Below, piece after piece: positions 8,472 to 17,580 of a DNA stretch of 35,852 bases. Made by a program: the position numbers and the translations under genes. Within the stretch, counting starts at the first letter, position 1. Every line of letters starts with the position of its first letter. This DNA comes from Thermodesulfovibrionales bacterium (GTDB lineage Bacteria; Nitrospirota; Thermodesulfovibrionia; Thermodesulfovibrionales; SM23-35): NCBI GenBank assembly GCA_031082155.1, contig JAVHLL010000029.1, forward strand, positions 1 to 35,852. Reading direction: 5' to 3'. The notes under the pieces are model-generated. The model was not told where the DNA came from and did not search any database. It worked only from the letters and a program-made list of their open reading frames with translations.

Positions 8472-9860
8472 TTACTGTCGGCTGCTCAGCTCCTGCGATA
8501 CTCTGTATGTTCCCGTTTTACGAGCTTTATTCCCGTGGGCTACCGACCGTGGATGACCTCCGGAAGTATTCCGGTGAGGAGCATTCAGTACGGACTGCGG
8601 AGAACGGTGCTGTTGTGCACTTTTCCCATGAGCGGTTTTTGCAAAAGGACCAGCTTGTTCAGGCCTCTTCTGTTCTTTGCGGCGCTGTGGTGTGCACGGC
8701 GGACGGGCAAATTCTTTATCGCGTACAGGAGCGGATTTTTTGTAATCGAACCCTTCTATCATATGTCTCTTTATTTTTTCACCGAGAACGCGCTCAATGC
8801 TACGGACCGTGTTTTCGTCTTCACGGGTGATGAAGGTAAAGGCATCCCCGGTATGTTCAGCGCGCCCCGTCCGGCCGATGCGGTGGGTATATGCGTCTAC
8901 CGTGTCCGGGATATCGTAGTTTATGACGTGTGAAATGTTTGAGACATCAATTCCGCGTGCAGCAATATCTGTTGCAACAAGGACCTGAAAGGCACCTTCG
9001 CGAAACCCATCAAGCGCGGCCTGACGTCTGCTCTGCGACAGGTTCCCCTGCAATGATGCTGCACGGTATCCGGCCTTTTCCAGTTGCTCCCCTACGCGCT
9101 TCGCCCTGTGCTTTGTGCGTGTAAAGATAAGAACCGACCCGGTATCTGTTTGATGCAGCAATTTCATGAGAAGTGCGGTCTTGAGGTGCTGGTCTACAGG
9201 ATAAAGCGCATGTGACACAGTATGCACAGGCGCTATATGTCCCACCTGCACGGTAATCGGGTCGCGCAGCACTTCCTGTGCCAGCTTGCGGATATCATCG
9301 GGCATTGTTGCGGAGAACAGAAGTGTCTGGCGCTTTACGGGAAGGCACCTTATGATCTTCCGTACATCGGGCAGGAATCCCATGTCGAACATCCTGTCAG
9401 CCTCATCGAGCACCAGCACATCCACATGTGACAGGCTGATAGTGCGTTGATTAATATGATCAAGGAGGCGGCCTGGACATGCGACGACGATTTCTACACC
9501 AGAACGTAACTTTTTTATCTGGGGGATTATGCTCACACCACCGTAGATCGAGGTACTCCGAATGTGCGTCCTGCGTCCGAGATCAATAATAGAGGTGTTT
9601 ATCTGTTCTGCCAGTTCCCGCGTTGGAGCGATAATCAGAGCGCGTACCCATCCTCCGCGAGGTTCTTTTATCAGCCGTTCCAGTATCGGTAACACAAAGG
9701 CCGCCGTCTTGCCGGTACCTGTCTGTGCAAGCCCCATGACATCGCGTCCCTTGAGGACTGTTGGGATAGCCTTGCTCTGAATTGGTGTTGGTGTATGATA
9801 GCCAAGCGCCTGAACGCCTGCCGCAATCTGAGGGTGAAACTTAAATGCTTGAAATTCCAT
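8472..9860 (-). CDS. rhlE: DEAD-box RNA helicase, RhlE-like
   Basis: A 462-residue ATP-dependent RNA helicase. The Q motif (PTPIQSKAIP), Walker A (AQTGTGKT), PTRELAEQ, DEAD (VLDEADRMFD), SAT, ARGID and HRIGRTGR motifs follow in the usual order. The last 100 residues are a basic, low-complexity tail typical of RhlE/CsdA-type enzymes, which act in ribosome assembly and RNA turnover, often in the cold. The start has AAAAGGAG four nt before the ATG. YwbE follows 13 bases downstream. The 314-base gap upstream could hold a long leader, as cold-shock helicase genes often have. Confidence 0.92.
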   Translation of the reverse strand: MEFQAFKFHPQIAAGVQALGYHTPTPIQSKAIPTVLKGRDVMGLAQTGTGKTAAFVLPILERLIKEPRGGWVRALIIAPTRELAEQINTSIIDLGRRTHIRSTSIYGGVSIIPQIKKLRSGVEIVVACPGRLLDHINQRTISLSHVDVLVLDEADRMFDMGFLPDVRKIIRCLPVKRQTLLFSATMPDDIRKLAQEVLRDPITVQVGHIAPVHTVSHALYPVDQHLKTALLMKLLHQTDTGSVLIFTRTKHRAKRVGEQLEKAGYRAASLQGNLSQSRRQAALDGFREGAFQVLVATDIAARGIDVSNISHVINYDIPDTVDAYTHRIGRTGRAEHTGDAFTFITREDENTVRSIERVLGEKIKRHMIEGFDYKKSAPVRDKEFARPPCTPQRRKEQKRPEQAGPFAKTAHGKSAQQHRSPQSVLNAPHRNTSGGHPRSVAHGNKARKTGTYRVSQELSSRQ

Positions 9861-10174
9861 AAAACTCCTTTTCTTTTTCTGTTCGGGGGAAAAACGTGGT
9901 GCAATGCGGGAGATACAAAGACGCAGTTTTTGTCCTGATACAGTTTATTGTAAATTGTTTAACAATAACAGCTTGTTACAAAGCATGTCAAGCAAATTAA
10001 AGGTTTACAGAGGCTATCGTTACTTGAAGCTGGTACCGGTTTCCTGTTTATCGTTTCAGGAATGAATATACGAGAGTCTGTTCATAAACTGAGAATTAAG
10101 CTGTCCGGTCAGCCGGACTTGGAAGAAATCAATGACCCCTTCCTTTGAACAAAACGTCTGTGCGTGATAACCAC
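9861..10174. other. Intergenic region between tex and the helicase gene
   Basis: No gene is seen here. Near the helicase the sequence is AT-rich, with short palindromes around 9955-9985 (TTGTTTAACAA) that could form a structured leader on the minus strand. Near tex there is a 6-bp hairpin GTCCGG-TCAG-CCGGAC (10103-10118) without a T-run, at best a weak terminator for tex. Confidence 0.4.
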
Positions 10175-12448
10175 TCAGGGTTTCAGCTTTTTCCTGAAGG
10201 CCTCTGCAAAGGGGGTATTTGAAAACCACTCCGGCTTTTTCTCTCTCCGGTCTTTTGCGGGTGCAGTCTTCGTCTCTGTTCTCTTCACTTCCTGCTTTTC
10301 CTGATCATCAGAGTTCGCTGCTCTGTTTTTCATCGAAAGGGAGATGCGTTTTCTCCTGAGGTCGACATCGAGCACGGTGACGGTAACTTTCTGATGCACT
10401 TTGACCACATCCGCCGGATTTTTCACGTATTTGTCCGCAAGTTCACTCACATGCATAAGTCCGTCCTGGTGCACCCCTATATCTACAAACGCACCAAAGG
10501 CAGTAATATTCGTAACGATACCGGGAAGTTTCATCCCTGGTTTCACGTCCTCAATTTTTTCAACACCCTCTGTATAGGTGAATGTTTCGAACTGGTCTCG
10601 CGGGTCGCGCCCCGGTTTCGCGAGTTCCTCCATAATGTCGCTGAGTGTCGGCATGCCGACACTGTCGTTCACATACCGAGAGAGATCGATACTTTTTCGT
10701 AAGCCCTCTTCTTTCATAAGGTCAACAACTGAGCAGTTGATGTCACGCGCCATCGCATCCACAATGTGATAACTCTCAGGATGGACTGCGCTTGAATCTA
10801 TCGGGTTTTCTCCATCCCGTATGCGGAGGAATCCCGCCGCCTGTTCGAAGGCCTTGGGACCAAGGCGGGGGACTTTCCTTAACTCTTTTCTGGACCGGAA
10901 AGGACCGTTCTCGTTCCTGAAGGCTAAAATATTCTTCGCAAGCTGGGGACCCAGACCGGACACATAAGTGAGGAGCTGCTTGCTCGCGGTATTTACCTCG
11001 ACACCTACTCTGTTCACGCAGCTTATTACCACATCGTCCAGTCCTCTTTTCAGTGCTGCCTGATCCACATCGTGCTGGTACTGCCCAACCCCTATTGATT
11101 TCGGGTCGATCTTCACCAGTTCGGCGAGAGGGTCCATGAGGCGTCTCCCTATCGAAACCGAGCCCCTTACTGTTATATCCTCGTCGGGAAATTCTTCACG
11201 TGCTGTATCTGAAGCAGAATAGATCGATGCCCCGCTCTCATTCACCATGACGACAGCAATTTCCACAGGGAGACCGGTATTCCTGATAAACCCCTCCGTC
11301 TCCCTGCTCGCAGTTCCGTTCCCTATTGCAACCGCCTCAACCCCGAAACGCACACACAGGTCCCTGATCTTCGCGCCAGCTTCCGATGACCCTCTTTCCG
11401 AAGTATGGGGATAAATAGTATCGTTGTGGAGGAGTTTTCCCTGCCTGTCGAGGCATACGACCTTACAGCCAGTCCTGAACCCAGGGTCTATAGCGAGCAC
11501 TTTTTTACCGCCAAGTGGAGGAGCGAGCAGGAGTTGTCTGAGGTTTTCGGCAAAGACCCTGATAGCCTCCTCGTCAGCCCGCTTCTTCAGGTCAAGGCGT
11601 ATCTCACCCTCCATGGATGAGGAGAGGAGCCGCTTGTAGCCGTCATGTACCGCGAGCCTCACCTGTTCTGAAGCCGGTCCCGTTCCCTTCACGAAAAGTC
11701 CATCGAGCATCGCCAGAGCTTTCTCTTCGGGAGGAGTTATCCGGAGGATAAGAAACCCTTCGGACTCTCCACGCCTTATTGCGAGTATCCTGTGTGAAGG
11801 CGCGTTCGATACGGCTTCTTCCCACTCATAATAGTCTCTGTACTTTATCGCTTCCTCCTCTTTCCCTGAAACGACTTTTGACCTCATTGTTCCTTCAGAG
11901 AAGAAAAGTCGACGTATTTTTTCTCTTGCTGCCTGATCTTCGCTGACCCACTCGGCAATAATGTCACACGCGCCTGCCATTGCATCTTCAATTGATACAA
12001 CCCCTCTCTCACTGTCCAGGAATGAGCTGGCTGCAATAAGAGGGTCTGTTTCATCCTGCGCAAAAATGCGGAGCGCAAGCGGCTCAAGTCCCTTTTCTTT
12101 CGCCACTGTCGCACGCGTCCGTCGTTTCGGACGGAAGGGGAGATAGATATCTTCAAGAATCGTCATAGATTCGGCAGCGCCTATCTTTGTCTTTAATTCG
12201 TCGGTAAGCAGGTCTCTTTCTTCGAGTGATTTCAGAATAGCTTCTCTCCGTTTATCGAGATCCCTCAGTTGTTCGATCCTGTCTCTGATGGCTGTGATTG
12301 CGACTTCGTCGAGGCTCCCGGTAGCCTCTTTCCTGTACCTTGCAATAAAGGGAACTGTCGCCCCTTCATTAAGGAGTGAAGCTACTGCCTCAACCTGCCG
12401 GGTTTTTATCGCGAGCTCTTGTGCAATGACCGATATATGCAGTTCCAT
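10175..12448 (-). CDS. tex: Tex family S1 RNA-binding protein
   Basis: The protein has about 757 residues, normal for Tex/YhgF. In order it shows an N-terminal helical domain (ELAIKTRQVEAVASLLNEGATVPFIARYRKE), a YqgF/RNase H-like domain (VLAIDPGFRTGCKVVCLD), helix-hairpin-helix motifs (SGLGPQLAKNILAFRNENGPF) and a C-terminal S1 domain (GIVTNITAFGAFVDIGVHQDGLMHVSEL). Tex proteins bind nucleic acid and affect transcription; their precise role is not settled. The start at 12448 has AAGGAG 6 to 7 nt upstream, while the ATG at 12478 has only a weak site. It lies 113 bases beyond ettA and may belong to the same leftward transcript. Confidence 0.93.
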   Translation of the reverse strand: MELHISVIAQELAIKTRQVEAVASLLNEGATVPFIARYRKEATGSLDEVAITAIRDRIEQLRDLDKRREAILKSLEERDLLTDELKTKIGAAESMTILEDIYLPFRPKRRTRATVAKEKGLEPLALRIFAQDETDPLIAASSFLDSERGVVSIEDAMAGACDIIAEWVSEDQAAREKIRRLFFSEGTMRSKVVSGKEEEAIKYRDYYEWEEAVSNAPSHRILAIRRGESEGFLILRITPPEEKALAMLDGLFVKGTGPASEQVRLAVHDGYKRLLSSSMEGEIRLDLKKRADEEAIRVFAENLRQLLLAPPLGGKKVLAIDPGFRTGCKVVCLDRQGKLLHNDTIYPHTSERGSSEAGAKIRDLCVRFGVEAVAIGNGTASRETEGFIRNTGLPVEIAVVMVNESGASIYSASDTAREEFPDEDITVRGSVSIGRRLMDPLAELVKIDPKSIGVGQYQHDVDQAALKRGLDDVVISCVNRVGVEVNTASKQLLTYVSGLGPQLAKNILAFRNENGPFRSRKELRKVPRLGPKAFEQAAGFLRIRDGENPIDSSAVHPESYHIVDAMARDINCSVVDLMKEEGLRKSIDLSRYVNDSVGMPTLSDIMEELAKPGRDPRDQFETFTYTEGVEKIEDVKPGMKLPGIVTNITAFGAFVDIGVHQDGLMHVSELADKYVKNPADVVKVHQKVTVTVLDVDLRRKRISLSMKNRAANSDDQEKQEVKRTETKTAPAKDRREKKPEWFSNTPFAEAFRKKLKP

Positions 12449-12500
12449 TCCCGTCTCCTTAATTATCTCATTCTTCATCTTCTCTACCCTTTATTACTCA

Positions 12501-12530
12501 TTATTCATCAAATGCGGCAGATGCAGCATT
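12501..12530. repeat. Partial terminus of the dispersed palindromic repeat
   Basis: TTATTCAT followed by GCGGCAGATGCAGCATT matches the outer end of the elements near 25219 and 29335. It sits between ettA and tex. Only this end is recognisable, followed by a small palindrome (CTGAATTCATGAATTATC). It is probably a decayed or truncated copy. Confidence 0.4.
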
Positions 12531-12561
12531 CATCCCTGAATTCATGAATTATCTGCGATAG

Positions 12562-14247
12562 TTAACCCCTTGTCAGATGACGGTACTTGATGCGGTGGGG
12601 CTGGTCTGCAGCATCGCCGAGACGAACTTTTCTTTCTGCCTCATACTCCGTATAGTTCCCGTCAAACCATACTACCCTGCTTTCACCCTCGAACGCAAGT
12701 ATATGGGTAGCGAGGCGATCAAGGAACCACCGGTCATGACTAATAATCACCGCACATCCCGCGAAATTTTCCAGAGCCTCTTCCAGCGCACGCATAGTAT
12801 TGACGTCAAGGTCATTTGTTGGCTCATCAAGCAGAAGGACGTTTGCTTCTTCCTTAAGCATCCGTGCCAGATGAACACGGTTTCTTTCTCCTCCGGACAG
12901 CATCGAAACCTTTTTCTGCTGATCGTTACCTGAAAAGTTATAGCGTGCAACATACGCGCGTGAATTTACTTCACGCTTGCCGAGCTGGATGGCATCATCT
13001 CCGCCGGAGATTACTTCCCATATGGACTTTTCAGGATCAAGGACATCACGGCTCTGATCGACATACGCCAGATTGACTGTCTCCCCTACCCTGAAGGTTC
13101 CCGAATCAGGAGTCTCCTGCCCGGTGATCATGCGGAAAAGAGTTGTTTTCCCTGCTCCGTTCGGTCCTATTACACCGATAATCCCACCCGCTGGAAGTGA
13201 AAAGGTCATATTCTCCATAAGGATATTGTCGCCATACGCTTTGGTTACGTCATGAGCTTCTATCACAACATCTCCGAGGCGTGGTCCGGGGGGAATATAG
13301 ATCTCAAGCTCTTTGGATCTTTTCTCGATATCCTGGCTGAGGAGCGTCTCATAAGAATTAATCCGCGCCCTGGATTTTGCATGGCGTCCTTTCGGAGACA
13401 TCCGTATCCACTCAAGTTCTCTCTGCAGGGTTTTTTGCCGCTCGCTCTCGGATTTCTCCTCCTGCTGCAGGCGGTTTCTTTTCTGTTCAAGCCAGGAGGA
13501 ATAGTTCCCTTTCCAGGGTATACCCTGTCCCCTGTCAAGTTCCAGTATCCACCCTGCAACGTTATCAAGGAAATACCGGTCATGTGTTACCGCGATGACG
13601 GTTCCCGGATAGGTCTGGAGATGATGTTCGAGCCATGCTACGGTCTCGGCATCAAGATGGTTAGTGGGTTCGTCAAGGAGCAGGATGTCCGGTTTCTGAA
13701 GGAGAAGCCTGCAAAGCGCCACCCGCCGTCTTTCCCCACCCGAGATGATCCTGACAGGAGTATCTCCCGGGGGACAGCGCAGTGCGTCTATGGCCATTTC
13801 CAGGCGCGAATCCAGGTCCCATGCGTCCATCGCATCCAGCATCTCCTGCACCTTCCCCTGGCGTTCAATGAGCTTGTTCATCTCGTCGTCAGATATCGCT
13901 TCGGCGAATTTTTCATTGATGAGGTTATATTCATGCAGGGCGTCTACTGTCTCCTGTACCCCTTCTTCCACTACTTCCCGTACAGTCTTGCTGTTGCCCA
14001 GTTCCGGTTCCTGTTCAAGAAACCCTACAGTATATCCGGGAGAGAGGACTGTTTCCCCGTTGAATTCCTTCTCAACTCCGGCCAGTATACGGAGGAGGGA
14101 ACTTTTTCCCGACCCGTTCAGACCAAGGACTCCTATCTTCGCTCCGTAGAAATAGGAGAGGTATATATCCTTCAGGACCGGCTTTTTATCATAATATTTG
14201 CTCACCCCGATCATGGAATAAATAATCTTGTTCGGTTCATTGCCCAT
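12562..14247 (-). CDS. ettA: Energy-dependent translational throttle protein EttA
   Basis: A 561-residue ABC-F ATPase without membrane domains. EttA binds the ribosomal E site and gates entry into elongation according to the ADP/ATP ratio. Two nucleotide-binding domains are seen: Walker A GLNGSGKSS with signature SGGERRRVAL, and Walker A GPNGAGKTT with signature LSGGERNRVHL. Both are followed by LLDEPTN. The interdomain linker (LEWIRMSPKGRHAKSRARI) is characteristic of EttA. AGGGGA precedes the ATG. The first 11 bases overlap the end of the glycosylase gene, so this is the last of four overlapping genes in one operon. Confidence 0.93.
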   Translation of the reverse strand: MGNEPNKIIYSMIGVSKYYDKKPVLKDIYLSYFYGAKIGVLGLNGSGKSSLLRILAGVEKEFNGETVLSPGYTVGFLEQEPELGNSKTVREVVEEGVQETVDALHEYNLINEKFAEAISDDEMNKLIERQGKVQEMLDAMDAWDLDSRLEMAIDALRCPPGDTPVRIISGGERRRVALCRLLLQKPDILLLDEPTNHLDAETVAWLEHHLQTYPGTVIAVTHDRYFLDNVAGWILELDRGQGIPWKGNYSSWLEQKRNRLQQEEKSESERQKTLQRELEWIRMSPKGRHAKSRARINSYETLLSQDIEKRSKELEIYIPPGPRLGDVVIEAHDVTKAYGDNILMENMTFSLPAGGIIGVIGPNGAGKTTLFRMITGQETPDSGTFRVGETVNLAYVDQSRDVLDPEKSIWEVISGGDDAIQLGKREVNSRAYVARYNFSGNDQQKKVSMLSGGERNRVHLARMLKEEANVLLLDEPTNDLDVNTMRALEEALENFAGCAVIISHDRWFLDRLATHILAFEGESRVVWFDGNYTEYEAERKVRLGDAADQPHRIKYRHLTRG

Positions 14248-15085
14248 CGTATCCCCTATCCTTTCTTTCCTGAATAGAATATCTCTTTCCTCGTTTTTTC
14301 AGGAATCCTTCCTGCACAAGCTGTTTGAGTGCGTTCCCGGTCCTCTCCGAAGGGGCTGCAAGCTCTGCAGTTATTTCTTCCTGTGTGATTTCCCTCTTCT
14401 CAAGCACCAGTTTAAGGATCTTCCCCCTTGCCTGTCTGTTGGAACCATGAAACGGGTCCTGTTTCCTGTAGTGGGCGCTCCTCCTGTTCGGATTTTCGTA
14501 ACTCTTCTTCAGCATGACACCGTAATCCATAAGGGCATAGTACCATTCTCCGGGGTTCTCTCTGTCCATCGTCTTTTCAATCAGCATAAGAATCTCTGAA
14601 TCCCTGACATTCTCTCTTTCGGGAAAAAAGAAATGGAGGAAAACCCTCCTGATATTCGTTTCGATAAAAACTGCCTGCCTGTGAAAAGCAAATGCAGAAA
14701 TAGCAGCGGAAGTGTATTTTCCGATCCCCGGGAGTTTTGCAAGTTCTTCCGGGAGTTCAGGCAGTTTTCCCTTATATTTTTCAATGACAATCCCTGCGAT
14801 TGCTTTCAACGCAATTGCCCTTCTGTTGTACCCGAGCCCCTGCCACGTATTGAGCACATCACTGAGGGACGCCTGTGCAAGGGAAGAGAAGTCAGGGAAA
14901 GTCTTTATAAACTGAAGGTACTTGCCAATAACCCTTTCGACCTGGGTCTGCTGGAGCATGACCTCTGATACGAGGATATGATAAGGGTCCCTTGTTTTTC
15001 TCCACGGGAGACTTCGCATATTCCCATGGTAATACGCATAGACGGTCTTCCTGAATACAGCTATGCCCTTATTTTTTCCGACCAC
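14237..15085 (-). CDS. MutY-like DNA glycosylase lacking the Fe-S cluster
   Basis: A 282-residue HhH-GPD glycosylase. VSEVMLQQTQV carries the MutY-type Glu, and LPGIGKYTSAA is the helix-hairpin-helix. The catalytic Asp of MutY (LDGNVKRV) is Glu here (IETNIRRVF). The four C-terminal cysteines that hold the 4Fe-4S cluster in MutY and EndoIII are absent: the region reads YALMDYGVMLKK...NPNRRSAHYRKQ. There is no NUDIX-like 8-oxoG reading domain. Instead a winged-helix-like tail follows (REITQEEITAELAAPSERTGNALKQLVQEGF). The start is GTG, 25 bases inside the preceding deaminase gene. Substrate specificity should not be assumed to be A:8-oxoG. Similar proteins are sometimes mislabelled HesB. Confidence 0.8.
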   Translation of the reverse strand: MVGKNKGIAVFRKTVYAYYHGNMRSLPWRKTRDPYHILVSEVMLQQTQVERVIGKYLQFIKTFPDFSSLAQASLSDVLNTWQGLGYNRRAIALKAIAGIVIEKYKGKLPELPEELAKLPGIGKYTSAAISAFAFHRQAVFIETNIRRVFLHFFFPERENVRDSEILMLIEKTMDRENPGEWYYALMDYGVMLKKSYENPNRRSAHYRKQDPFHGSNRQARGKILKLVLEKREITQEEITAELAAPSERTGNALKQLVQEGFLKKRGKRYSIQERKDRGYDGQ

Positions 15086-16386
15086 TGCCGCGCTTTGCTG
15101 AGGATTGCCTGTTCGTCGGCCGTAACCAGCCTGCCGTTTTCGACCACGAATCTGCCGTTCACCATGACCACATCAACGTCCGATGCCATCGCAGCATACA
15201 CGATGTGGGAACAGATATCATAGCACGGAGTAAGGTGCGGTTTATTTAAATTCATCGTTACGAAATCAGCGCGTTTCCCCTTTTCGAGGCTCCCGATTCT
15301 GTCCCCGAGACCCAGTGCCTCCGCACCCCATCTGGTCGCCATCAGGAGCACAGTCTTCGCATCCAGTGCGGTCGGGTTTTCCGAGAGCGCTTTATGGACC
15401 TTTGCGGTAGTAGACATTTCGCTGAGAATATTGAGGTCGTTATTGCTTGCCGCTCCGTCTGTACCGAATGTTACCTTAACCCCGGACATGAGCATGGTGA
15501 CTACCGGGGCGAACCCTGAGGCAAGCTTCAGGTTGCTCTCCATGCAATGGGATACCCCAACTTTTCTGTTTGCAAGGACCTCTATTTCGTCATCGTCAAG
15601 CCAGATACAATGCGCGGCGAGCACGGTTTCATCGAGAAATCCAAAGGATTCAAGGTAGTGCGCCGGCTTCATGCGGTATCTCATTTTCACTTCTTCGACT
15701 TCCCACTTCGTCTCAGCTAAGTGGATATGGAGCGGCACACTGTATTGTTCGGCCATCGCTTTTGCTTTCTTCAATGTTTCAGTCCCGCAGGTATAAAGCG
15801 CATGGGGCGCAATGCAGGGAGAAATAAGTTCATCTCCTTTCCAGTCTTTGATGAACGCCTCGGCATGGGAAAGATATTCATCCGGTGAATTTCCTGACTT
15901 CGTGGGAAAATCGAGGATCCCGCTCCCAAGAACAGCCCTCATCCCGATTTTTTTCGTCGCATGCGCAGCAGAGTCCTCGAAGAAATACATGTCGTTATAT
16001 ACCGTTACCCCGCCTTTGAGCATTTCGAGGCATGCAAGCTCTATCGAATCGGAGATGAATTCAGGACTCAGCCATTTTTTTTCGGCGGGCCAGATATGAT
16101 TGTTCAGCCATTCCTGAAGAGGAAGGTCGTCTGCTATCCCCCTGAAATACACCATAGCCGCATGGGTATGGGTATTGATCAGCCCTGGGAAAATGACGCT
16201 GTGCTGCTTTCTGATTACCCTTTCGGAACTATAGGCGCGGGAAATTTCCTCAAATGTCCCAACGTCAAGAATATCGGGCCCCTTTACCGCAAGCGCCCCG
16301 TTCTCGATGACGGTAAGCGAATCATCCATGGTCAGGATATAATCGGCAGCGATAATGGAATCGGCAATCATTCCGTGGCTATGCAT
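15061..16386 (-). CDS. 5-methylthioadenosine/S-adenosylhomocysteine deaminase (TrzA/ATZ amidohydrolase)
   Basis: This 441-residue amidohydrolase probably deaminates S-adenosylhomocysteine, methylthioadenosine or related adenosines in the cytoplasm. Metal and substrate motifs appear in order: PGLINTHTHAAM, IAPHALYTC, HIHLAETKWEVE, LAAHCIWLDDDE and FGTDGAASNNDLN. Length and motifs fit the MtaD/TrzA family. The start (ATG, 16386) overlaps the last eight bases of asd (GGATGGATGCATAG), and its 3' end overlaps the glycosylase gene by 25 bases, so translation is coupled. Pairing with asd, an early enzyme of the Met/Thr/Lys branch, fits a role in methionine and SAM recycling. Confidence 0.88.
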   Translation of the reverse strand: MHSHGMIADSIIAADYILTMDDSLTVIENGALAVKGPDILDVGTFEEISRAYSSERVIRKQHSVIFPGLINTHTHAAMVYFRGIADDLPLQEWLNNHIWPAEKKWLSPEFISDSIELACLEMLKGGVTVYNDMYFFEDSAAHATKKIGMRAVLGSGILDFPTKSGNSPDEYLSHAEAFIKDWKGDELISPCIAPHALYTCGTETLKKAKAMAEQYSVPLHIHLAETKWEVEEVKMRYRMKPAHYLESFGFLDETVLAAHCIWLDDDEIEVLANRKVGVSHCMESNLKLASGFAPVVTMLMSGVKVTFGTDGAASNNDLNILSEMSTTAKVHKALSENPTALDAKTVLLMATRWGAEALGLGDRIGSLEKGKRADFVTMNLNKPHLTPCYDICSHIVYAAMASDVDVVMVNGRFVVENGRLVTADEQAILSKARQWSEKIRA

Positions 16387-17401
16387 CCATCCCGATCAAT
16401 CTCTCGGCGATCTGCACAGCGTTCAGCGCTGCGCCTTTCAGAAGATTGTCGGCGACTATCCACATATTAATGCCGTTGTCAATCGTATCGTCTTCGCGTA
16501 TCCTTCCGGCGTATGTCCCGTCCTTGCCCGCTACATCAATCGGTATCGGATAAATATTCTTTTCCGGCGCGTCATATACTATTACACCCGGCGCCCCTGA
16601 GAGTATCGCTCTTACTTCGTTCGGGGTTATCTTCTTTGCAGTTTCTATATTCAGACTTTCGGAATGGCATCTGAATACCGGCACCCGCACGGTTGTTGCA
16701 GTAACCTGTATCGAATCATCACCCATGATCTTCTTTGTCTCATTCACCATTTTCATTTCTTCTTTGGTATATCCGTTCTCGAGGAATTTATCGATATGCG
16801 GAAGGACATTGAACGCGATCTGGTGCGGATAAACCTTGCAGGTAACCTCCCGGAACCCGAGGAGGTCTTTTGTCTGCTGCATGAGTTCATCGATTGCCTT
16901 CTGCCCCGTGCCCGATACCGCTTGAAAAGTTGTGACGACGACCCTTTTTATACGGGCGGCATCATGAATCGGCTTCAGGACAACGACCATCTGGATCGTG
17001 GAGCAGTTCGGGTTTGCGATTATCCCCTTATGCCACTCCAGATCATGAGGGTTCACTTCCGGCACCACAAGGGGCACCCCGGGGTCCATCCTCCACTGAC
17101 TTGAATTATCCACGACAACACACCCTGATGCGGCAGCAACCGGGGCCCATATTCTGGACCTCTCCGCGCCTGCTGAAAAAAGGGCTATGTCGATTCCTTC
17201 AAATGAATTCTTCTTGAGCGTCTCGACCTTGATTCCTGTCTCCCTGAATTCCAGGACCTTCCCCTCAGACCGCTCAGAAGCAAAAAGCCTGAGTTTTTCC
17301 ACCGGGAAATTTCTTGCTTCAAGTGTCCTGATCATCTCATTGCCGACTGCTCCTGTCGCTCCGACAACGGCTACGATATATGTTTTCTTTTTCTTCAGCA
17401 T
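16379..17401 (-). CDS. asd: Aspartate-semialdehyde dehydrogenase
   Basis: A 340-residue enzyme that reduces aspartyl phosphate to aspartate semialdehyde with NADPH, the branch point to Lys/DAP, Met and Thr. The NADP-binding loop VGATGAVGNEM is at the N-terminus. The catalytic Cys lies in IANPNCSTIQMV, and the substrate-binding regions (QAVSGTGQKAI, RVPVFRCHSESL) are present. GGAGG stands 8 nt before the ATG. A -10 TATAAT is at 17445-17450 (minus strand), giving a leader of about 40 nt. It is the first gene of the overlapping asd, deaminase, glycosylase, ettA operon. Confidence 0.95.
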   Translation of the reverse strand: MLKKKKTYIVAVVGATGAVGNEMIRTLEARNFPVEKLRLFASERSEGKVLEFRETGIKVETLKKNSFEGIDIALFSAGAERSRIWAPVAAASGCVVVDNSSQWRMDPGVPLVVPEVNPHDLEWHKGIIANPNCSTIQMVVVLKPIHDAARIKRVVVTTFQAVSGTGQKAIDELMQQTKDLLGFREVTCKVYPHQIAFNVLPHIDKFLENGYTKEEMKMVNETKKIMGDDSIQVTATTVRVPVFRCHSESLNIETAKKITPNEVRAILSGAPGVIVYDAPEKNIYPIPIDVAGKDGTYAGRIREDDTIDNGINMWIVADNLLKGAALNAVQIAERLIGMDA

Positions 17402-17523
17402 ATAGAGATCCTCCAGTTTGACAAATATCTTTTAAAATCTTTCTATTATACCTATTCAATTCGATAAAAAAGCAACCGTTTGCTACCGATGCTATTCAGC
17501 TCCTGCTCTTTGCAGCGTGCTGA

Positions 17524-17553
17524 TTGATTAATCCTTTCCAAACAGGATAAAAT
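17524..17553 (+). promoter_or_regulatory. Candidate ftsY promoter
   Basis: TTGATT (17524-17529), an 18-nt spacer and TAAAAT (17548-17553) precede ftsY, with an AGGAGG ribosome binding site between promoter and ATG. This is the conventional layout with a leader of about 20 nt. It contrasts with the SD-less genes in this window. Confidence 0.5.
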
Positions 17554-17580
17554 GAAAAATTAGCATGTTCAGGAGGATGA

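Noticed and set aside
13252-14277. 341-residue open frame opposite ettA
   Set aside because: Mirror of the ettA coding strand. EttA has all ABC-F motifs, while this frame has no recognisable features.
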